From: Trichobilharzia regenti
Taxonomy: Eukaryota > Platyhelminthes > Trematoda > Strigeidida > Schistosomatidae
Length of the DNA stretch: 64,000 bases
Direction of reading: 5' to 3'
Assembly: GCA_944472135.2 (NCBI GenBank)
Contig: OX235265.1
Location: forward strand, 434,001-498,000
The notes below the pieces were generated by a model that saw only the letters and a program-made list of their open reading frames with translations, did no database searches and was not told the DNA's origin. Every line of letters starts with the position of its first letter. Position 1 is the first letter of the stretch. Below, in pieces: positions 1-12,700 of the stretch. A program made the position numbers and the translations under genes.

Positions 1-532
1 TTTGCCACATGCTTTCAGTAAGACACAAATCATGCAATAACTGGATATTAGCAAGAAAGCTTTCCCACGTGCTTAACAATCATTCAATATACTATCACAC
101 GACTGCATGACTTCGAATGGATTAGTAAGATGTACTTCTTCGACACTCAATTCACCGTCAAACAGTGCCACAGTACCTCTTAGCCGATGGTTCTGGATGC
201 TGTCTTCAAGTCAAGAAATACGGCAAGTGTCGGGAACCAAAATCTGCCAAAGGGTGAAGGCATGATTGATATGCCCTCTTCCTGACCTAGATCTTAACTG
301 GTCCTCCCGAGGTCTACCCAGTTTACGCATGACTACTGAACCTAGAACTTTACACACAATCAATCAGTTTAAACGAATTAGCGAAATTCCAATGGTACTT
401 ACTAACCTACAGTTTTAGGTAATTAACAGTCTTTACCACCGTTTCTACAATTAACTGGTTTGGATATTAACGTCTACAAGGGTACGATTTTACCATTCAA
501 CATATTCCAGTAAAAGAGAGTTTGTTACTTAC
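1..532. other. No recognised feature
   Basis: Both strands were read. No coding exon, tRNA-like box or known repeat was recognised here; the sequence is AT-rich and could be intergenic DNA or eroded repeat. Confidence 0.4.
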
Positions 533-543
533 TGAGATCCGAT

Positions 544-690
544 TATTATTATTATTATTATTGTTCCCTTGGGTTGCTAGTGGAACATAGGGCTTTTACT
601 ACACGTCTCCACTTGCTTCTGTCTTCTGCTGTACTCTTCACCTGCATCCATGTTAGTCCATATTGTTTCAACTCCTCTTCACATGATCTT
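544..690 (-). mobile_element. 5'-truncated RTE LINE 3' end with 11-bp TSD
   Basis: The last ~130 bp of an RTE-clade LINE in minus orientation, ending in an (ATT)n tail at 544-560. It matches the 3' end of the larger RTE copies in this window (the stretch around the terminal 'ggaacatagggctt' block). It is flanked by an exact 11-bp direct repeat TGAGATCCGAT (533-543 and 691-701), the expected target-site duplication of target-primed reverse transcription. Dead-on-arrival insertion with no coding capacity. Confidence 0.85.
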
Positions 691-701
691 TGAGATCCGA
701 T

Positions 702-1635
702 AAAGTTGAATTATCAGGGATAGCTTAATGGGTAAATACTCTGGAGGAAGATCTATCGGAACAAGTTTATCGCCAGAAATGTAAGCCTACTACCATGCAG
801 AGTAAAACTAAGTGCTTTCGGAGTACTAATTTGGAAATGAATTATAGAAACTAGATAAGTGATTCCAACAGTCTCAGAAACATACGACCTCATGGACTGA
901 GCAAATATGGAAGCTGACAATGTGACGGATGTCGTCACCTGTCCGCAATGCCAATTAATGAAGGGTGATCATTAGAACCGGTCACAATGGCATTCGACGT
1001 CAGTAACACCAGCTGATGACATATGGGTAGTAGACATAGTGGCAAACTGTGTGAGTATCTCGATACAATTATGTGCTCGGAACGTCAAAAGTAAACAATA
1101 CTATACAGCACTGAGACTTTATCAAATACATTTACTCTGTGATGGAATCCCTACATCCATTCGATTTGTTTATTGATAAATGCTGTGCACGAAGGAATCG
1201 CCAGAAAATTGAAACAGTTGACTGATGTCATCAATCAAGAAGTTAGTTTGATAAATAATACAATTCTGAAATAACACGATCGAGTCTAACCAGTGGTTAA
1301 ATACAAAAATTTACTGAAGGATTACAGATTAACAAGGAAAATGGGTTTAGGGACAGAACTTATAAGATGAAGTTACAGACTTCCTATGAGGGACTACTGC
1401 GCTACATTTCGCTTATTAATAAAAACTCTCATTTCTGTAAAATTTTATGTCAAGAGTTTGTGGGAACTATCACAATTATTTACCTTTCGAACACTGAATC
1501 CAGTAATACAATCTTATTGACAGATAATACATATAACTAACTATTTGGATTTGTGGAATTTTTAAACATAAACACATCTATAATTGTATATATTGTTGGA
1601 TTTACATGTTCAAGTTGCTCCAAGTCAGTGAGTTT
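702..1635. other. No recognised feature
   Basis: No exon, repeat family or RNA gene recognised. Only short random open frames occur. Confidence 0.4.
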
Positions 1636-1710
1636 TAATAATAATAATAACAGCTTTATTCCAAACAGTATTTGTGGTACAGGTATGGAATTTTCAGCGT
1701 GCATTACAGT
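1636..1710 (-). mobile_element. tRNA-type SINE, 3' fragment
   Basis: About 70 bp matching the non-tRNA tail of the SINE seen at 7718, 25814, 26266 and 61175 (shared 'ggtatggaattttcagc' block), with an (AAT)n-like stretch at the SINE 3' end. The tRNA-like head is missing, as expected for a 5'-truncated insertion. Confidence 0.6.
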
Positions 1711-1914
1711 ATATTGCATCTAATTACCTCATAAATTATATAAGATTTTTAAAAATCAAATGGTTGAGGTATCATTTTAGTTAACTGTGCTGAACTATAT
1801 TGCATGTTGTCTTATTATATAGTTGTCGTCGCTTTTTGCCCTTTTTTCTGTGAACTGTTTCCTTTGTTGATGTTGTTCTCATTGTTTGTCCGTTATTTTC
1901 TGATTTTGAGGGGA

Positions 1915-4900
1915 GCAACCCAAAAAGTTGCTTCTCTCTAAACTTTAACTTAATGTAATCATTCTTTTCTCAGGCGTGAGGCTAGCAACCCCACCCTGTA
2001 AACAAAAATTGCTACAGAACCTTCAGCAGAATGAACCTCTTTGCACCAAAAGAAAAAGTCTGTGTAGGAACATGGAACGTCCGAACTATGTACGAGACTG
2101 GGAAAGCTGCCCAGATCGCCAACGAGATGAAAAGATACGGAATACAAGTGCTGGGAATATGTGAAAGCAGATGGAATGGGAGTGGACTCACCAAATTGTC
2201 AACAGGTGAGTCAGTGATCTACTCCGGTCACCCAGAAGATAACCACACGCACACCGAGGGCGTGGCTATCATGATGTCACCAACGGCAACGAAAGCCCTG
2301 ATACAATGGGAGGCGATTTCGTCCAGGATAATGACCGCCAGGTTCAACTCCAAAGGAAGGAAAGTGTCAATCATACAATGTTATGCACCCACAAACAACG
2401 CAGACCTCGAAAAGAAAGAAGAATTCTACAGGCAACTACAGGCAACAATGGACAATACTCCAGCTGGCGACATGAAAATACTAATGGGAGACATGAACGC
2501 CAAACTGGGACCAGACAATACAGGAAGGGAACTCATCATGGGTAGAGAAGCTCTAGGAGAAATGAATGAAAACGGAGAACTCTTCGCCGACTTCTGCGCC
2601 TTCAACGAACTGGTGATTGGTGGCAGTGTATACAAGCACAAAGATATCCACAAGGCTACATGGGTGTCACCAGACGGGCAAACCAAAAACCAAATCGACT
2701 TCATCTCAATCTCAAGGAAGTGGAGGCGCAGCCTACTGGACACAAAAGCAAGAAGAGGAGCAGACGTTGGCTCAGACCACTATCTCGTACAAGGGACAAT
2801 CCAAATCAAATTAAAAGCTTTCAGGGAATCAGGAGCTGCAGATAGACCACAAGCCAAGTTCAACACTCAAAAGCTGAAGGACCAGGCTACAAAGGACATC
2901 TTCATTGCAAGCATAAAGGACAAAGCCGAGACACAAATCAACACCAGCGAAGAGGTCAGCGTCGAAAAGCACTGGAACAACTTGAAAACGGTGTGGAGCC
3001 AAACCTGCATAGAAATTCTAGGCAGAAAAAAGAGACAGGACAAACAGTGGCTCACTACGGACACTTGGAAACTAATAGAAGAGAGAAGGACAGTGAAGCA
3101 AAAGATTATCCAGTGCACTGACGAGCAACAAAAACAGGAGCTGAATGCAAGCTACAATACACTGAACAAAAGAGTGAAGAAGAGTGCCAGGGAAGACAAA
3201 AGAAAATATTATGAAACCATGGCAAACGAAGCAGAACAAGCTGCAGGCAAAGGAGACCTCGCCACACTCTACCAAACAACTAGGCACCTTTCGAGCAAAA
3301 GGACGACAATGGAAAGTCAATCACCAAAGAGGTGGAACAGAGAAAGCACTGGGTTGAACACTTCAAAAGACTTCTAAATCGTCCGCCACCTACAACACGT
3401 CCAGCAATACCAACAACGGAAGCAGAACTACCAGTGAACACTGACCCCCCGACGAAATCAGAAGTCCTGAATGCAATCAAGATGCTAAAAGCTGGGAAAA
3501 CACCGGGACCAGATGGAATCCCAGCAGAGGCTTTGAAAATAGACCCAGAGACAACAGCGCACCACTGCTGGAGAAGGTGTGGAAAGAGGGCAAAGTACCC
3601 GAGGATTGGAAGAAAGGATACTTATTCAAACTTCCAAAGAAAGGAGACTTAAGTCAATGTAAAAACTGGCGTGGAATTATGCTTCTGTCCATTCCAAGCA
3701 AGATACTAAGTCGCATCATCCTGGAGAGAATCAAACAAGCCCTAGATGAAAAACTTCGTCCGGAACAGGCTGGATTCAGGAGAAACAAATCATGTATTGA
3801 TCAAATCGCCACTCTACGGATCATCATTGAACAAAGCTTGGAATGGCAGTCACCTCTCTATCTCAACTTCATCGACTTTGAAAAGGCCTTCGACAGCGTC
3901 GATCGAGAGGTCATTTGGAAACTACTTCGCTACTACGGGGTCCCATCGACAATTATACATCTCATCCAACAGTTATACGACAATGCTGCATGCCAAGTAA
4001 TCCACAACGGGAAACTTACGGAAGCCTTCGAAGTGAGGACGGGAGTGAGGCAAGGCTGTCTACTATCACCAATGATCTTCCTGATTGCAATTGATTGGAT
4101 AATGCGACAGACAACGGCAACCAACGAGGGAACAGGCATAAAATGGACTGACACAAAAGACTTGGAGGATCTGGATTTCGCCGATGATATATGTCTGATT
4201 TCCCATAAACTGGAAGATATGCAAGTGAAAAGTAACAAGTTGGCAGAAGAAGCATCAAAGATAGGACTTCACGTGAACATAGATAAAACAGAGATGATGA
4301 AGATTCCTAGCCAACATCAACAACAACAACAGACAACAATAAGCATAAATGGGAAGAACCTGAAAGAAACAACCTCCTTCACCTACCTGGGAAGCATCGT
4401 CTCAACTACAGGCGGAACTGACGAGGACATCAAAGCCAGAATCGGAAAAGCAAGACAAGCTTTCATTACTCTCAAATCTGTGTGGAGGTCAACAGCACTC
4501 AGCATCAAAAATAAGATCCGGATTTTCAACTCCAATGTGAAGTCAGTGCTACTATACGGATCAGAGACTTGGCGAGTCATAAAGAGCATCTCAAACAAAC
4601 TTCAAACCTTCATTAACAGTTGTCTCCGCTCAATACTCAAGATCAGATGGCCAGAAAAGATCAGCAACAGGGATCTCTGGGAGCGAACCAATCAGGAACC
4701 GATTGTGAAACAAATAGGCAGAAAGAAATGGAGATGGATTGGCCATACGCTGAGGAAACCATCAAGTGACATCACTAGACAAGCCCTCGAGTGGAACCCG
4801 AAAGGGAGGCGGCGAGTTGGTCGTCCAAGGGTGACTTGGAGGAGGTCATGCGAGGAGGAGATGAAAGCATGTGGGCAGACCTGGAGCAGGGTGAAAAAGT

Positions 4901-4991
4901 TGTCAGAAAACCGAAGTCAATGGAGGTGCGCAGCTGAAGCCCTATGTTCCTCTAGGAACTAAAGGATACAATAATAATAATAATAATAATG
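1915..4991 (+). mobile_element. RTE-clade LINE (SR2/SjR2-like), near full length
   Basis: Non-LTR retrotransposon with a leader, one endonuclease/reverse-transcriptase frame and an (AAT)n tail at 4970-4991. The left edge is approximate: the region before the ORF, with 'gaggctagcaaccccacc' at 1978-1995, looks like RTE 5' UTR, but no target-site duplication was found to fix the end. It is the only copy here that retains the endonuclease N-terminus, so it is the longest family member in the window. Confidence 0.85.
2031..4962 (+). pseudogene. RTE endonuclease-reverse transcriptase, two frameshifts
   Basis: Would encode an apurinic-type endonuclease followed by a reverse transcriptase. The first frame (2031-3377) starts at MNLFAPKEK and shows endonuclease signatures TWNVRTM, CESRWNGSG, CYAPTN, GDMNAKLG and GSDHYLV. 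The RT part carries AGKTPGPDGIPAEAL, the motif A block FIDFEKAFDSVD, motif B TGVRQGCLLSP and the catalytic FADD (about 4180-4190), then the C-terminal [14 protein letters not shown] region, ending at 4962. Compared with the copy at 51180-53848, two small deletions (near 3300 and near 3555, roughly 22 and 10 bases) break the frame, so the frame continues as separate segments 3332-3652 and 3577-4962. RTE assignment comes from domain order, lack of ORF1 and the trinucleotide tail; the SR2 label is inference. Confidence 0.9.
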
Positions 4992-6572
4992 AGGGATAGG
5001 GATTCTTGCGGTTTTGTCTAGTCACATTCGCCTCACCCCCGATATACTGCCATTTTCAAATAGCTCAAATGATAAGTGTACTTAACTGCCAAATGTCACA
5101 TCAAATCCAATACAGGTTTCACGAGTAGTAACAAAGCGTACCTTGACATTTTGAAACATGCTTATTAACACTACCAGGTTGTCATACAATTTACTAATGT
5201 GTGTAAAAGCTAGATATCCTTAACACTTTTTCATCACATATTTGATCAGCAACGACAGACCACTGCCACACAAAATGTTAAACCTGTTACAATTTCGTTA
5301 AAGCATTTCCCTTGTTCGTCACGTTATTTGTTTATGCAAGCCTGGGGCAAGGCAACAACATTCCACAAAATCAATCCAAACTCTAGATATTTGAATCAAA
5401 CCAGTTAGAATGTAGTTAGCAGAGACGGATTCGCCATGCTACAAAGCACTCCAATTGTGAAGGTTTTTGAGACTGCTCAACGGTATAGGTTGAATTAAGT
5501 AGAGTAGTATTTGAACACGAAGACCGGTAAAAGACAATGAGGTGCAATAGTCTCCTCAACCCTCAGGTAGCCAATGAGTCCAGTGCTTAGTCTACGCTTA
5601 GCCTACTGTGATCTGGTTACTCCATAAGTCTCTACAGTGTGACTCATCACCGTGAGAAAAGAAATTCAGTCCCGGTTTTGAATAACTTGAAAGAATTAAT
5701 TTGGTTGACCAAATAGGTGAGTAAGTGGCCGTAAGTACTGCCACTTCCACCTAACTATAATGTTATAAAAATGTCATTTGACAAAGAATACTATATGCAC
5801 AAGCTCCTACTAATCACTGATATTATTCAGCCACCCGAACATTTCTTAACGTCAAACTGACGTATGTACAGAGCAGGCACACTGGTAATGTTACTCCGTA
5901 GCATACAATTATTTGCCTTGGTGAGGACATCATGCTACCTAATCACGTGATACTAATATTCACTACTGTTACAAATAATGCAATAATAAAATATTTTGGT
6001 GATATAAAAACTGTTCAAGGTTGCAGGCAGCTGGCAAGAGCCAACAATATATTGTTCACAGTTACATAACAACCGATTAGACTGATCAATAAGTTATATT
6101 CGAAACAACCCCCATCAGACTTAGATATTTTACTGTAATAAGTCTAATAAAATTATACATATGAAATGAAGCGTGTCTTGGGAATGTGATCTCACTACAA
6201 ATTCTTCGAAAAGGAGAATAGGGTTGCGACCACTCGTGCCGCCTTCCTGTATATGCAGCTCAACGGTTTCAAGTGCCCCAACCAGAGCTATGGGTTTACA
6301 AGCACAAGAATACCTTACCAACCACGATAGGTTAACACCACAAAGCTCTAATAACCACTTAATAACGCATTACGACAGCAGGCTTCATGCTCTCGCCTGA
6401 TGAGAAAACGTCAGTGTGATACCAGTCACAAACAATAACCCAGTTCGTGTACAAGTAAAGGACCTACATATTGATCGCCATTCATTACCACCCACGGCAC
6501 TGGACGAATCCAATGCACGAACATAAAAAATATGATTTTGACAAGCAACCATACTTATATTATATGAAACAA
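4992..6572. other. No recognised gene; RPL22 downstream flank
   Basis: No exon or known mobile element recognised. A 75-codon open stretch at 6173-6400 has no family I know and no splice context, so it is not called. Confidence 0.4.
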
Positions 6573-7082
6573 TTAATTCTCCTCTTCGTCATCAGAGTCT
6601 TCATTCTCGAAGTTGTAGAATCGTAACTCATAGGAGTCTTTTGATTTGGCTACTACTCGCAGGAAGTCACGAAGCTTATGACGTTTTAAGAACTTCTTTG
6701 TCAAGTACTTCAAATACCTAAGGACCAGCATAAGCAACTACATGAAGACGTACCTTTTAGAGAATGGAATGTTGGATGTTACATTTATGGTGGACTTGTC
6801 TCGATCAATGTGAACATCTTTACCCAGATTGTTCAACTTTTTATTCACTTTAATATGCTCCTTCAAGTATTTTTCCTAAAGAGAAATGTATGTTACGGTG
6901 ATAAGCAATACGTACAAGTAGAGCTGGGCTTATGATATCTTCATCGATAACTCCAGGTGAGCTACAAATGCTGAACTTTACAGCCTGCTTCTTTTTAGAG
7001 GGAGTTTTCTGGGTCTTAGGCTTGGGAACAGTCTTGCAAATAAACGTAATTAGGACTAAAACAATACCTTTGAGACAACCAT
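6573..7082 (-). CDS. RPL22: Large-subunit ribosomal protein eL22 (RPL22), 4 exons
   Basis: Structural protein of the cytosolic 60S ribosomal subunit. Coding exons on the minus strand are 7068-7082, 6916-7032, 6754-6875 and 6573-6717; the sum is 399 bases, giving 132 residues plus stop, with phases that join without error. Introns of 35, 40 and 36 bp (7033-7067, 6876-6915, 6718-6753) begin GT (GTATTG, GTACGT, GTACGT) and end AG. The protein starts [13 protein letters not shown], has a Lys-rich N-terminus, the family core [57 protein letters not shown], and the acidic tail EDSDDEEEN. The length matches animal eL22 (about 128-130). It appears intact and is the clearest functional gene in the window. 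The start is the only Met ahead of the basic N-terminus. Confidence 0.96.
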
Positions 7083-7717
7083 GCTGAGAACCTTAACAGC
7101 CCGCCTCGCGAAGTAAGCAAATACTGCCGCCAATCCCTACGCTGCAAATGTCCAATGGTAGACAAAAGTGTGCCGACGAGTATATTTGTCTTTATTGAAG
7201 AATTTATGCTAATACCGTTTTTCGAGAATTATTTGGGGATGTTCTCCCCAGATCCTACAAACAAACGGTAGTTTAGGCTCCCAGTCTTCTATTCTCAACC
7301 AATAAATCTGAATCTGAAAATCGAACTACGTCATGGTCACTCCAACACTTATTAGACCATTCACTAATGGAAACAGATGCCTTTAAAAAATTCACGCACC
7401 TGCCTTCCAGAAATAAAACTGCCAATACTTTCGATGGACAATTTGTGCACCACAAACTCCATAACCAAAGCATCCTCGTCCAAATTTCACACGTCGTCTT
7501 TGTGTTCACTGAAACCATTTTTCGTTATAGATAACCCTGCACTTATAATAGTTGTGGTTTCTGCTAAATTTTCTGCCTGATCACATGATCTGTCTTTATT
7601 CACTTAAGCATCAAAATATCTTAGTACCGAAATTTTTGTTGTTAAGTTTGAGAATAATATTACCACTTAGTTAAAAGACGAGTTGGTTCACCCATCTTCA
7701 CTGAATTTAGACTTTTT
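7083..7717. other. RPL22 5' flank; nothing else recognised
   Basis: Immediately upstream of the RPL22 start codon (minus strand) lies a relatively GC-rich short leader (about 7083-7140). No TATA box or other promoter element could be assigned. Open stretches at 7273-7518 (minus) and 7377-7580 (plus) show no known domain. Confidence 0.35.
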
Positions 7718-7895
7718 TTACTACAGCTTGATTCCACACTGTATTTTTGGTACAAGTATGGAATTTTCAGCATGGATATCGGTAGCCCAAATTTCGCAGG
7801 CCGACCATAGTTATCAGGTGTGCGTCGGCAGGGGATCGAACCTCGGAACATGTGCATGGTCGGCGAGAGTCCTAACCACTGTGCCAACGACTTGT
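7718..7895 (-). mobile_element. tRNA-type SINE
   Basis: Minus-strand SINE of ~175 bp. The tRNA-like head at ~7825-7895 contains an A-box-like segment read from 'ccaaccactgtgcca' type sequence and a B box GGTTCGATCCC near 7830. The unrelated body runs to the 'cagcttgattccacac' tail near 7725. It matches the other SINE copies but is more diverged (gtgccaacga instead of gtgccaccga). Confidence 0.8.
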
Positions 7896-8239
7896 GTGTT
7901 GCCTTTGATTTGTTCAGTATATGTGCTCTGTTTGGATAATTAATGTTCCAGTTTCTAAAAATCTTTGTATATCTAACTACTCGCGTCGTCAAAATCGTTT
8001 TTGTTGAACCATCCGGACATAACCCCCGTTTTTCTGTAGGTAAGGCATAATTTACCGTACTAGTTCCTACAAAGGTCTTATTGTATAGTCCCAGTGGCGT
8101 TCACCCCAAACCACACTTTATGGAGCGAGATTCATCAGCTCTTCGTAACCTTTGGTCAGTGTTTGTATGTGCCCCTGACGTGTTACAGTCAATAAACATC
8201 TAGATCTCTTCATAGCTGACCTCTGGTAGAAATATTTCA

Positions 8240-9925
8240 TTTTTGTGGCTCAGTGATGCCATCTGACCTGTTGTTTGCACAATTGTTTCCAATTAGGACA
8301 GTTTCTATACTGTCTGCTCCTTCGAGGCAGTAACAAATGTAGAAATCTAGGAGAGGGACATTTGTTTGTACGCACATGTAGGGTATTGTGGGTCGAGGGC
8401 CCAGTGTCTCAAAAGAAATCATTTTATTCACTCCTTCTAGACTTAATTAACCTGATTGATGCTACCCGAGAAACTTTGAGTCCGATCAGCCGTCCAAAAG
8501 TGCACAGCTTCAAAAACCTTACCGTTATGGCTAACTAAAACTGGCACTGTTGCGGACGCTACATCACAAGTCATATTCTTGCACAAGTTCATGTCACCAC
8601 ACCTCATTTATGTTCCACTGGATAATCTCTGCACTCTGTGTAACATCGTACGGTGTCCTTAACCACAGCCTTCCACCTCACAGGATCTTGGAGAGCAGCA
8701 GTTCTTCGCTATATTATTTGCCTTTAAATAAGCGTCACATAAATTTCTCTTGGAAACGAAATCCAAATGTTTATTAAGAACTTTGCTTTTAAACGATAGA
8801 TGGCGTTCAACCAAATATTCTCCTAAGCATAATGTACGGGTGTGATGAATAGCCACGGCTAGCTCGTGGGACAATAAGTCGGTTTCTCAGAGGGCTAAGT
8901 AACAAATAGTCGGTGTTTGGAATCTGGACGAGGGTACTTTCTCGTGGCGACATCAATCCACTTGATGTTTCCTCCAGTGGAATGTCCATTAATCAGCAGC
9001 TCATAATTGGTGTTAGCGAAAACAGACCGTGTCAGTGTAGTTGAAGAATGAACGACTAATTCATGGTTGTTTGCTCATCTCAACTCTATATTTTAGTAGA
9101 AGTCATCAATACCGCAGTCATCGTTTCATCGTTCGCTGTTCGTTGGAAGATAGAGAAAAACTATCAGATGTATTATTATGATATGTCGTTGTGACATCTA
9201 TTCTTAGAATTTGTGTACAATAACCTAATGGTTGGCCCTGTATTGGTGCAAGAATAAAGGGTTCTTGAGTCACCAATTTGTGTTCTGATTTTTGCGTTGG
9301 TTATTGAGCACAGTTCCTGAAAGTCTTCCAGGGACGGTGTGAAGTCCAGTGTAGTTAGACCAGGACAATGACAGACCGCCCATTGCTGAATAAACTTAAA
9401 TAGCTAAACGATGGCTCACAACCTTTCTTGATGATGTTGCAGTCATCTTTTTACCACCATCTCTGCGGATATACGGTACGTTACAGTGTTAGGCTTTCAG
9501 CATTCCCACAATAATTCAGATGCGATACATAATTCATTTTCTCAGGCGTTAGATTTCACGCTGGTTTCTCTCACGAGGCGACCTTTTCAATTGTACCCAG
9601 TCATTATCTCTTACAGCTGTGGAATCTAGAAGTTTGTCTTGAAAGGGTCGGGCGGCTGCATGCTTTTCATAAATGTCTCCCCTAAGGCTTTATGGTATGA
9701 TTTCTTAATTCTGAACGCAAAACAGCGCTTGATAACACACTTTGCCTCCCCATCACAGTAGTGATCCAATTAATACAGTTTGGTACTATATCCAAAGGCA
9801 ACATCATCCACTAGCCTTCGAAATTATTCATATAACTCCACTAATTTATAGGATTGCCATCAAATTCAACGGCCTCTTTTTTGGGTCTATCCAATAACTT
9901 AAGTGTAACTCTGGAAAACTCATCA
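8240..9925 (-). pseudogene. Old BEL/Pao gag and protease-region remnant, split by an LTR
   Basis: Minus-strand degenerate BEL/Pao element. At 9900-9600 conceptual translation gives EFDGNPIN, WSYMNNFE and YCDGEAKCVIKRC followed by KKSYHKALGETF, resembling the DUF1759-type gag core of BEL elements. On the far side of the solo LTR, 8874-8659 reads LSFKSKVLNKHLDF, VSKRNLCDAYLKANNIAKNC and CSPRSCEVEGCG, resembling the zinc-knuckle region before the BEL protease. 8431-8237 may be protease-region sequence (weaker). Stops and frameshifts are frequent. No LTRs of its own were found. It differs clearly in sequence from the gag-only elements further right. Confidence 0.65.
9030..9373 (+). mobile_element. 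Solo LTR of the BEL family, perfect 5-bp TSD
   Basis: 344 bp starting TGTCA and ending TGACA, alignable over its length with the LTRs at 11635, 15245, 19147 and 22766 read in the opposite orientation. It is flanked by an exact GACCG duplication (9025-9029 and 9374-9378). No internal element sequence adjoins it, so it is a solo LTR left by LTR-LTR recombination. It sits inside the older minus-strand BEL remnant. Confidence 0.85.
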
Positions 9926-10203
9926 TTAGGAAGTATATCAGCTGCATGAGATGCGGAAGGCGTATAAGGCGACTTCCTGTTGCCGGAGCATTCGCGAATT
10001 GCTATTGTCCATCTGACTCAATTTCCCTTTTGAATGAGGCACACGCCCAATTTTCTACTTATTGCTTTTCCACACTTTTTGATTTACAATCAACAAGTCT
10101 AGCAGTATCTGCGTCACCACTCTTTTCCGATTGTGAAGATAACATTGGCATGGGATCGTACTTTGCATCTGACGAATTACTATTCGAAACTTTGAATGGT
10201 TAG

Positions 10204-11267
10204 ATCTAACAACAGGTTTTTGTTCTCAGTATCAAAACTGATGACGCAGATTCTAGGCTTTGCATTAGTTCAAACAGAAGGTGAACTGATATAAACTCTA
10301 TCTGTTTCTGAAATACAAGTGAAACAATACAGTATCACAAGGTTGGCGATACAGACACAACTATCATTCATGGAAGTGTAGGGTGAACCGAACAGTATTA
10401 CATGTAGAACGTAATAGTCAGTGGACAATATTTACAAACATATAAGAGGAGAGAATATAACACTCACTCATAGTCAACCTCAAGTGGTGGGACTCAACAT
10501 TAAGATAGCCAACAAACACAGCGCAATCACGACAGAAAAGGTCGGGTTTTTTAATGGGTGTGTTGTCAAGAAGCCTACCTGCGATTACCAGAGATTATGA
10601 CCATTTCAAGCGAGTGTAATCTAAAAAAACAGTTGGACACATCTTCATTGTCCACTAAGAGTGGCAGTCCCCTCGACTTCAGTGCATTCAAAGTAACAAT
10701 GATTTATAATTAGCATTAGCAGATAAGTTTATATGAAATGAATGCAATTTTTACAGACTCGACCAAATATGGTACAGATGACACTCGTGAAACAGCGATA
10801 AATTAGCACCATTTCCAAAGTATGAAGAAGTGAATTATTATACAAGTAATCAGAACATCTCCTTGTATATACTGAACAGTAAACCCATCATCAAGGTCAT
10901 CATCAAGGCTGAGCGGAAACAGTCTTCGTTTTGTTTCCTGGTGGTGATTACAGTCAACCAACGGACAACCTATATTGAAGCAAACGCGATGTCCACACGT
11001 GGTTGAAATATATTTCAGGGAGAGAAGGTTGTCCTGGGAAACTGAAAAGTGGAACATGAGGCCATTAACGATAATAAACCATTAGAAACGCATTTACAAC
11101 GTTTATACAGGGAAGAGTTTTAGTCTTAGGAATGATAATGCACATTAGCAATGTATAGTGTGGATCACATTGGTCTCACCTTGTAAACCGAGACGTCTTC
11201 GATGAAAATATGACGCTCGTCAAACAAGTTTTCTCGTTCACATGTTTACTCCAACACACTCAGACTT
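10204..11267. other. No confident feature; possible exon-like stretch
   Basis: An 84-codon minus-strand open frame at 10803-11057 has a Cys/His-containing stretch (GCPLVDCNHHQ) and an acidic run (LDDDLDDG). I recognise no family and could not prove splice sites. The rest holds nothing recognisable; upstream leader of the old BEL element at 11268 may be included. Confidence 0.3.
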
Positions 11268-11634
11268 GGTGTGGAAGCAGACAAAAAGGTAAGTGATGAT
11301 GACATGCCTAATGTTTGCGATAAGTTTTCTGAAGTTATGAGTGATAGGGTGGGTGGTCATCCAACGTCAAACAGGGAGAGCGGATTCTCTAAGTTACCCA
11401 TGTCGAGCCTCGGTGTTTTGATGAAAACCCGGCAGCTTATCTCCACTTTGTTAAGGAAAGTGAAATTATGATAAGTGGTTACGGACTTAATGATATGAAG
11501 CTGATGTACTTATTGAGGTATGGCACTGGTACAGCGGCAAGGGCAATACAATGCTGTATATCCCTGCCACCAAACGAAGGATACTCCGAGGCTATGAGAA
11601 TGTTACGTGAAAGGTTTGGGAGGCTATGTATGAT

Positions 11635-11994
11635 TATCAATCACGTCTCATAAACCGTTAATGCCCAGCTCTCGCTACGCTCGGGCCCACGCTGTTCTTC
11701 GAAGATTTCTCAGAAACGCTTAGTTATAACGGACGCAAAAAGCAAAACACTGATCTGCCGCTTTAGATTTGTTTATTGTTACACCAACATATAAAAGGAA
11801 TAAGCGAACTAAGGTCTGAAAACAAATATTACAATAATAAATCGTTATATTACTTCTGACGATGTTTCACTCTTCTTTCTGAACAGCGACCGATGAGACG
11901 ATGACTGTCGTATTGATGCCTCCGCGAAAATCGGGGAAGTTGATTTTGAGCAAACAACCAAGAATTGATCGTTCAATCTTCAACTCCATTGACA
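11635..11994 (-). repeat. BEL copy 1, 3' LTR
   Basis: 360-bp long terminal repeat at the 3' end of the minus-strand element. Next to it inside the element is a short G-rich tract (minus GGGGAG before the LTR), a weak polypurine-tract candidate. It contains 'acaataataaatcg'-type AT-rich segments that could hold polyadenylation signals. Confidence 0.85.
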
Positions 11995-12700
11995 CTCCCC
12001 GGCATAAAAGGGATCCAACCCTTTTTTCCTTCACGATCAATGCACGTTGACTTGGATGCCATTGAGAGAACCTGGGTCACACGGACACAGCTGAAATGGA
12101 AAACAAACAGAAAAGCCAACACTTCACAAACATACTCACAGCACAATCTCACACATCAATGACGACCTGCGCCTCCAGTTAAAGGTGTCCTCTTGACATC
12201 TTGCAACACAATCGCCACTTGCTAGAATGACTCTTGCAGAATGCAACGTGACCATGGCAGTACCTCACGATACTCTACGCACATCCTCTTATCTACTCAC
12301 TACCAATTACCACTGAAATCGCTTGTTACTCATTCTGCCTCAGTTCTAGGAACGATGACGTATGCGAGCCTCAGTCGTTTACACTCTTTCTCCCCGGCGT
12401 GTGGGACCACAGCTAACAATTATCTCTGTGTGCATTTCATTCTCAGCAATAGCCCAGCCTCCCCGGCGTATACGACCCATCTGCTGCCTTTAACATCAAT
12501 CAATTCATTCACGGATGTAGAAGACTCGAAACAACTTCAGAAGTAATCACGACGAAAATTTTAACAAATTTACGCAATAACAACAAGACACGAAAAAAAC
12601 AAGTAAACACAATGAATCCAAAATACACCAATTGATATGACACACCACACGTATATACAAATAGTACAAACAACCTCGCCGATCATCTCTTGGTGGAATT

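Noticed and set aside
6173..6400. 75-codon frame downstream of RPL22 as a gene
   Set aside because: No domain, no splice or start context, and both strands are open by chance there.
10803..11057. Cys/His-rich frame as a zinc-binding exon
   Set aside because: No spacing matching a known zinc motif and no clear splice sites; kept only as a note.
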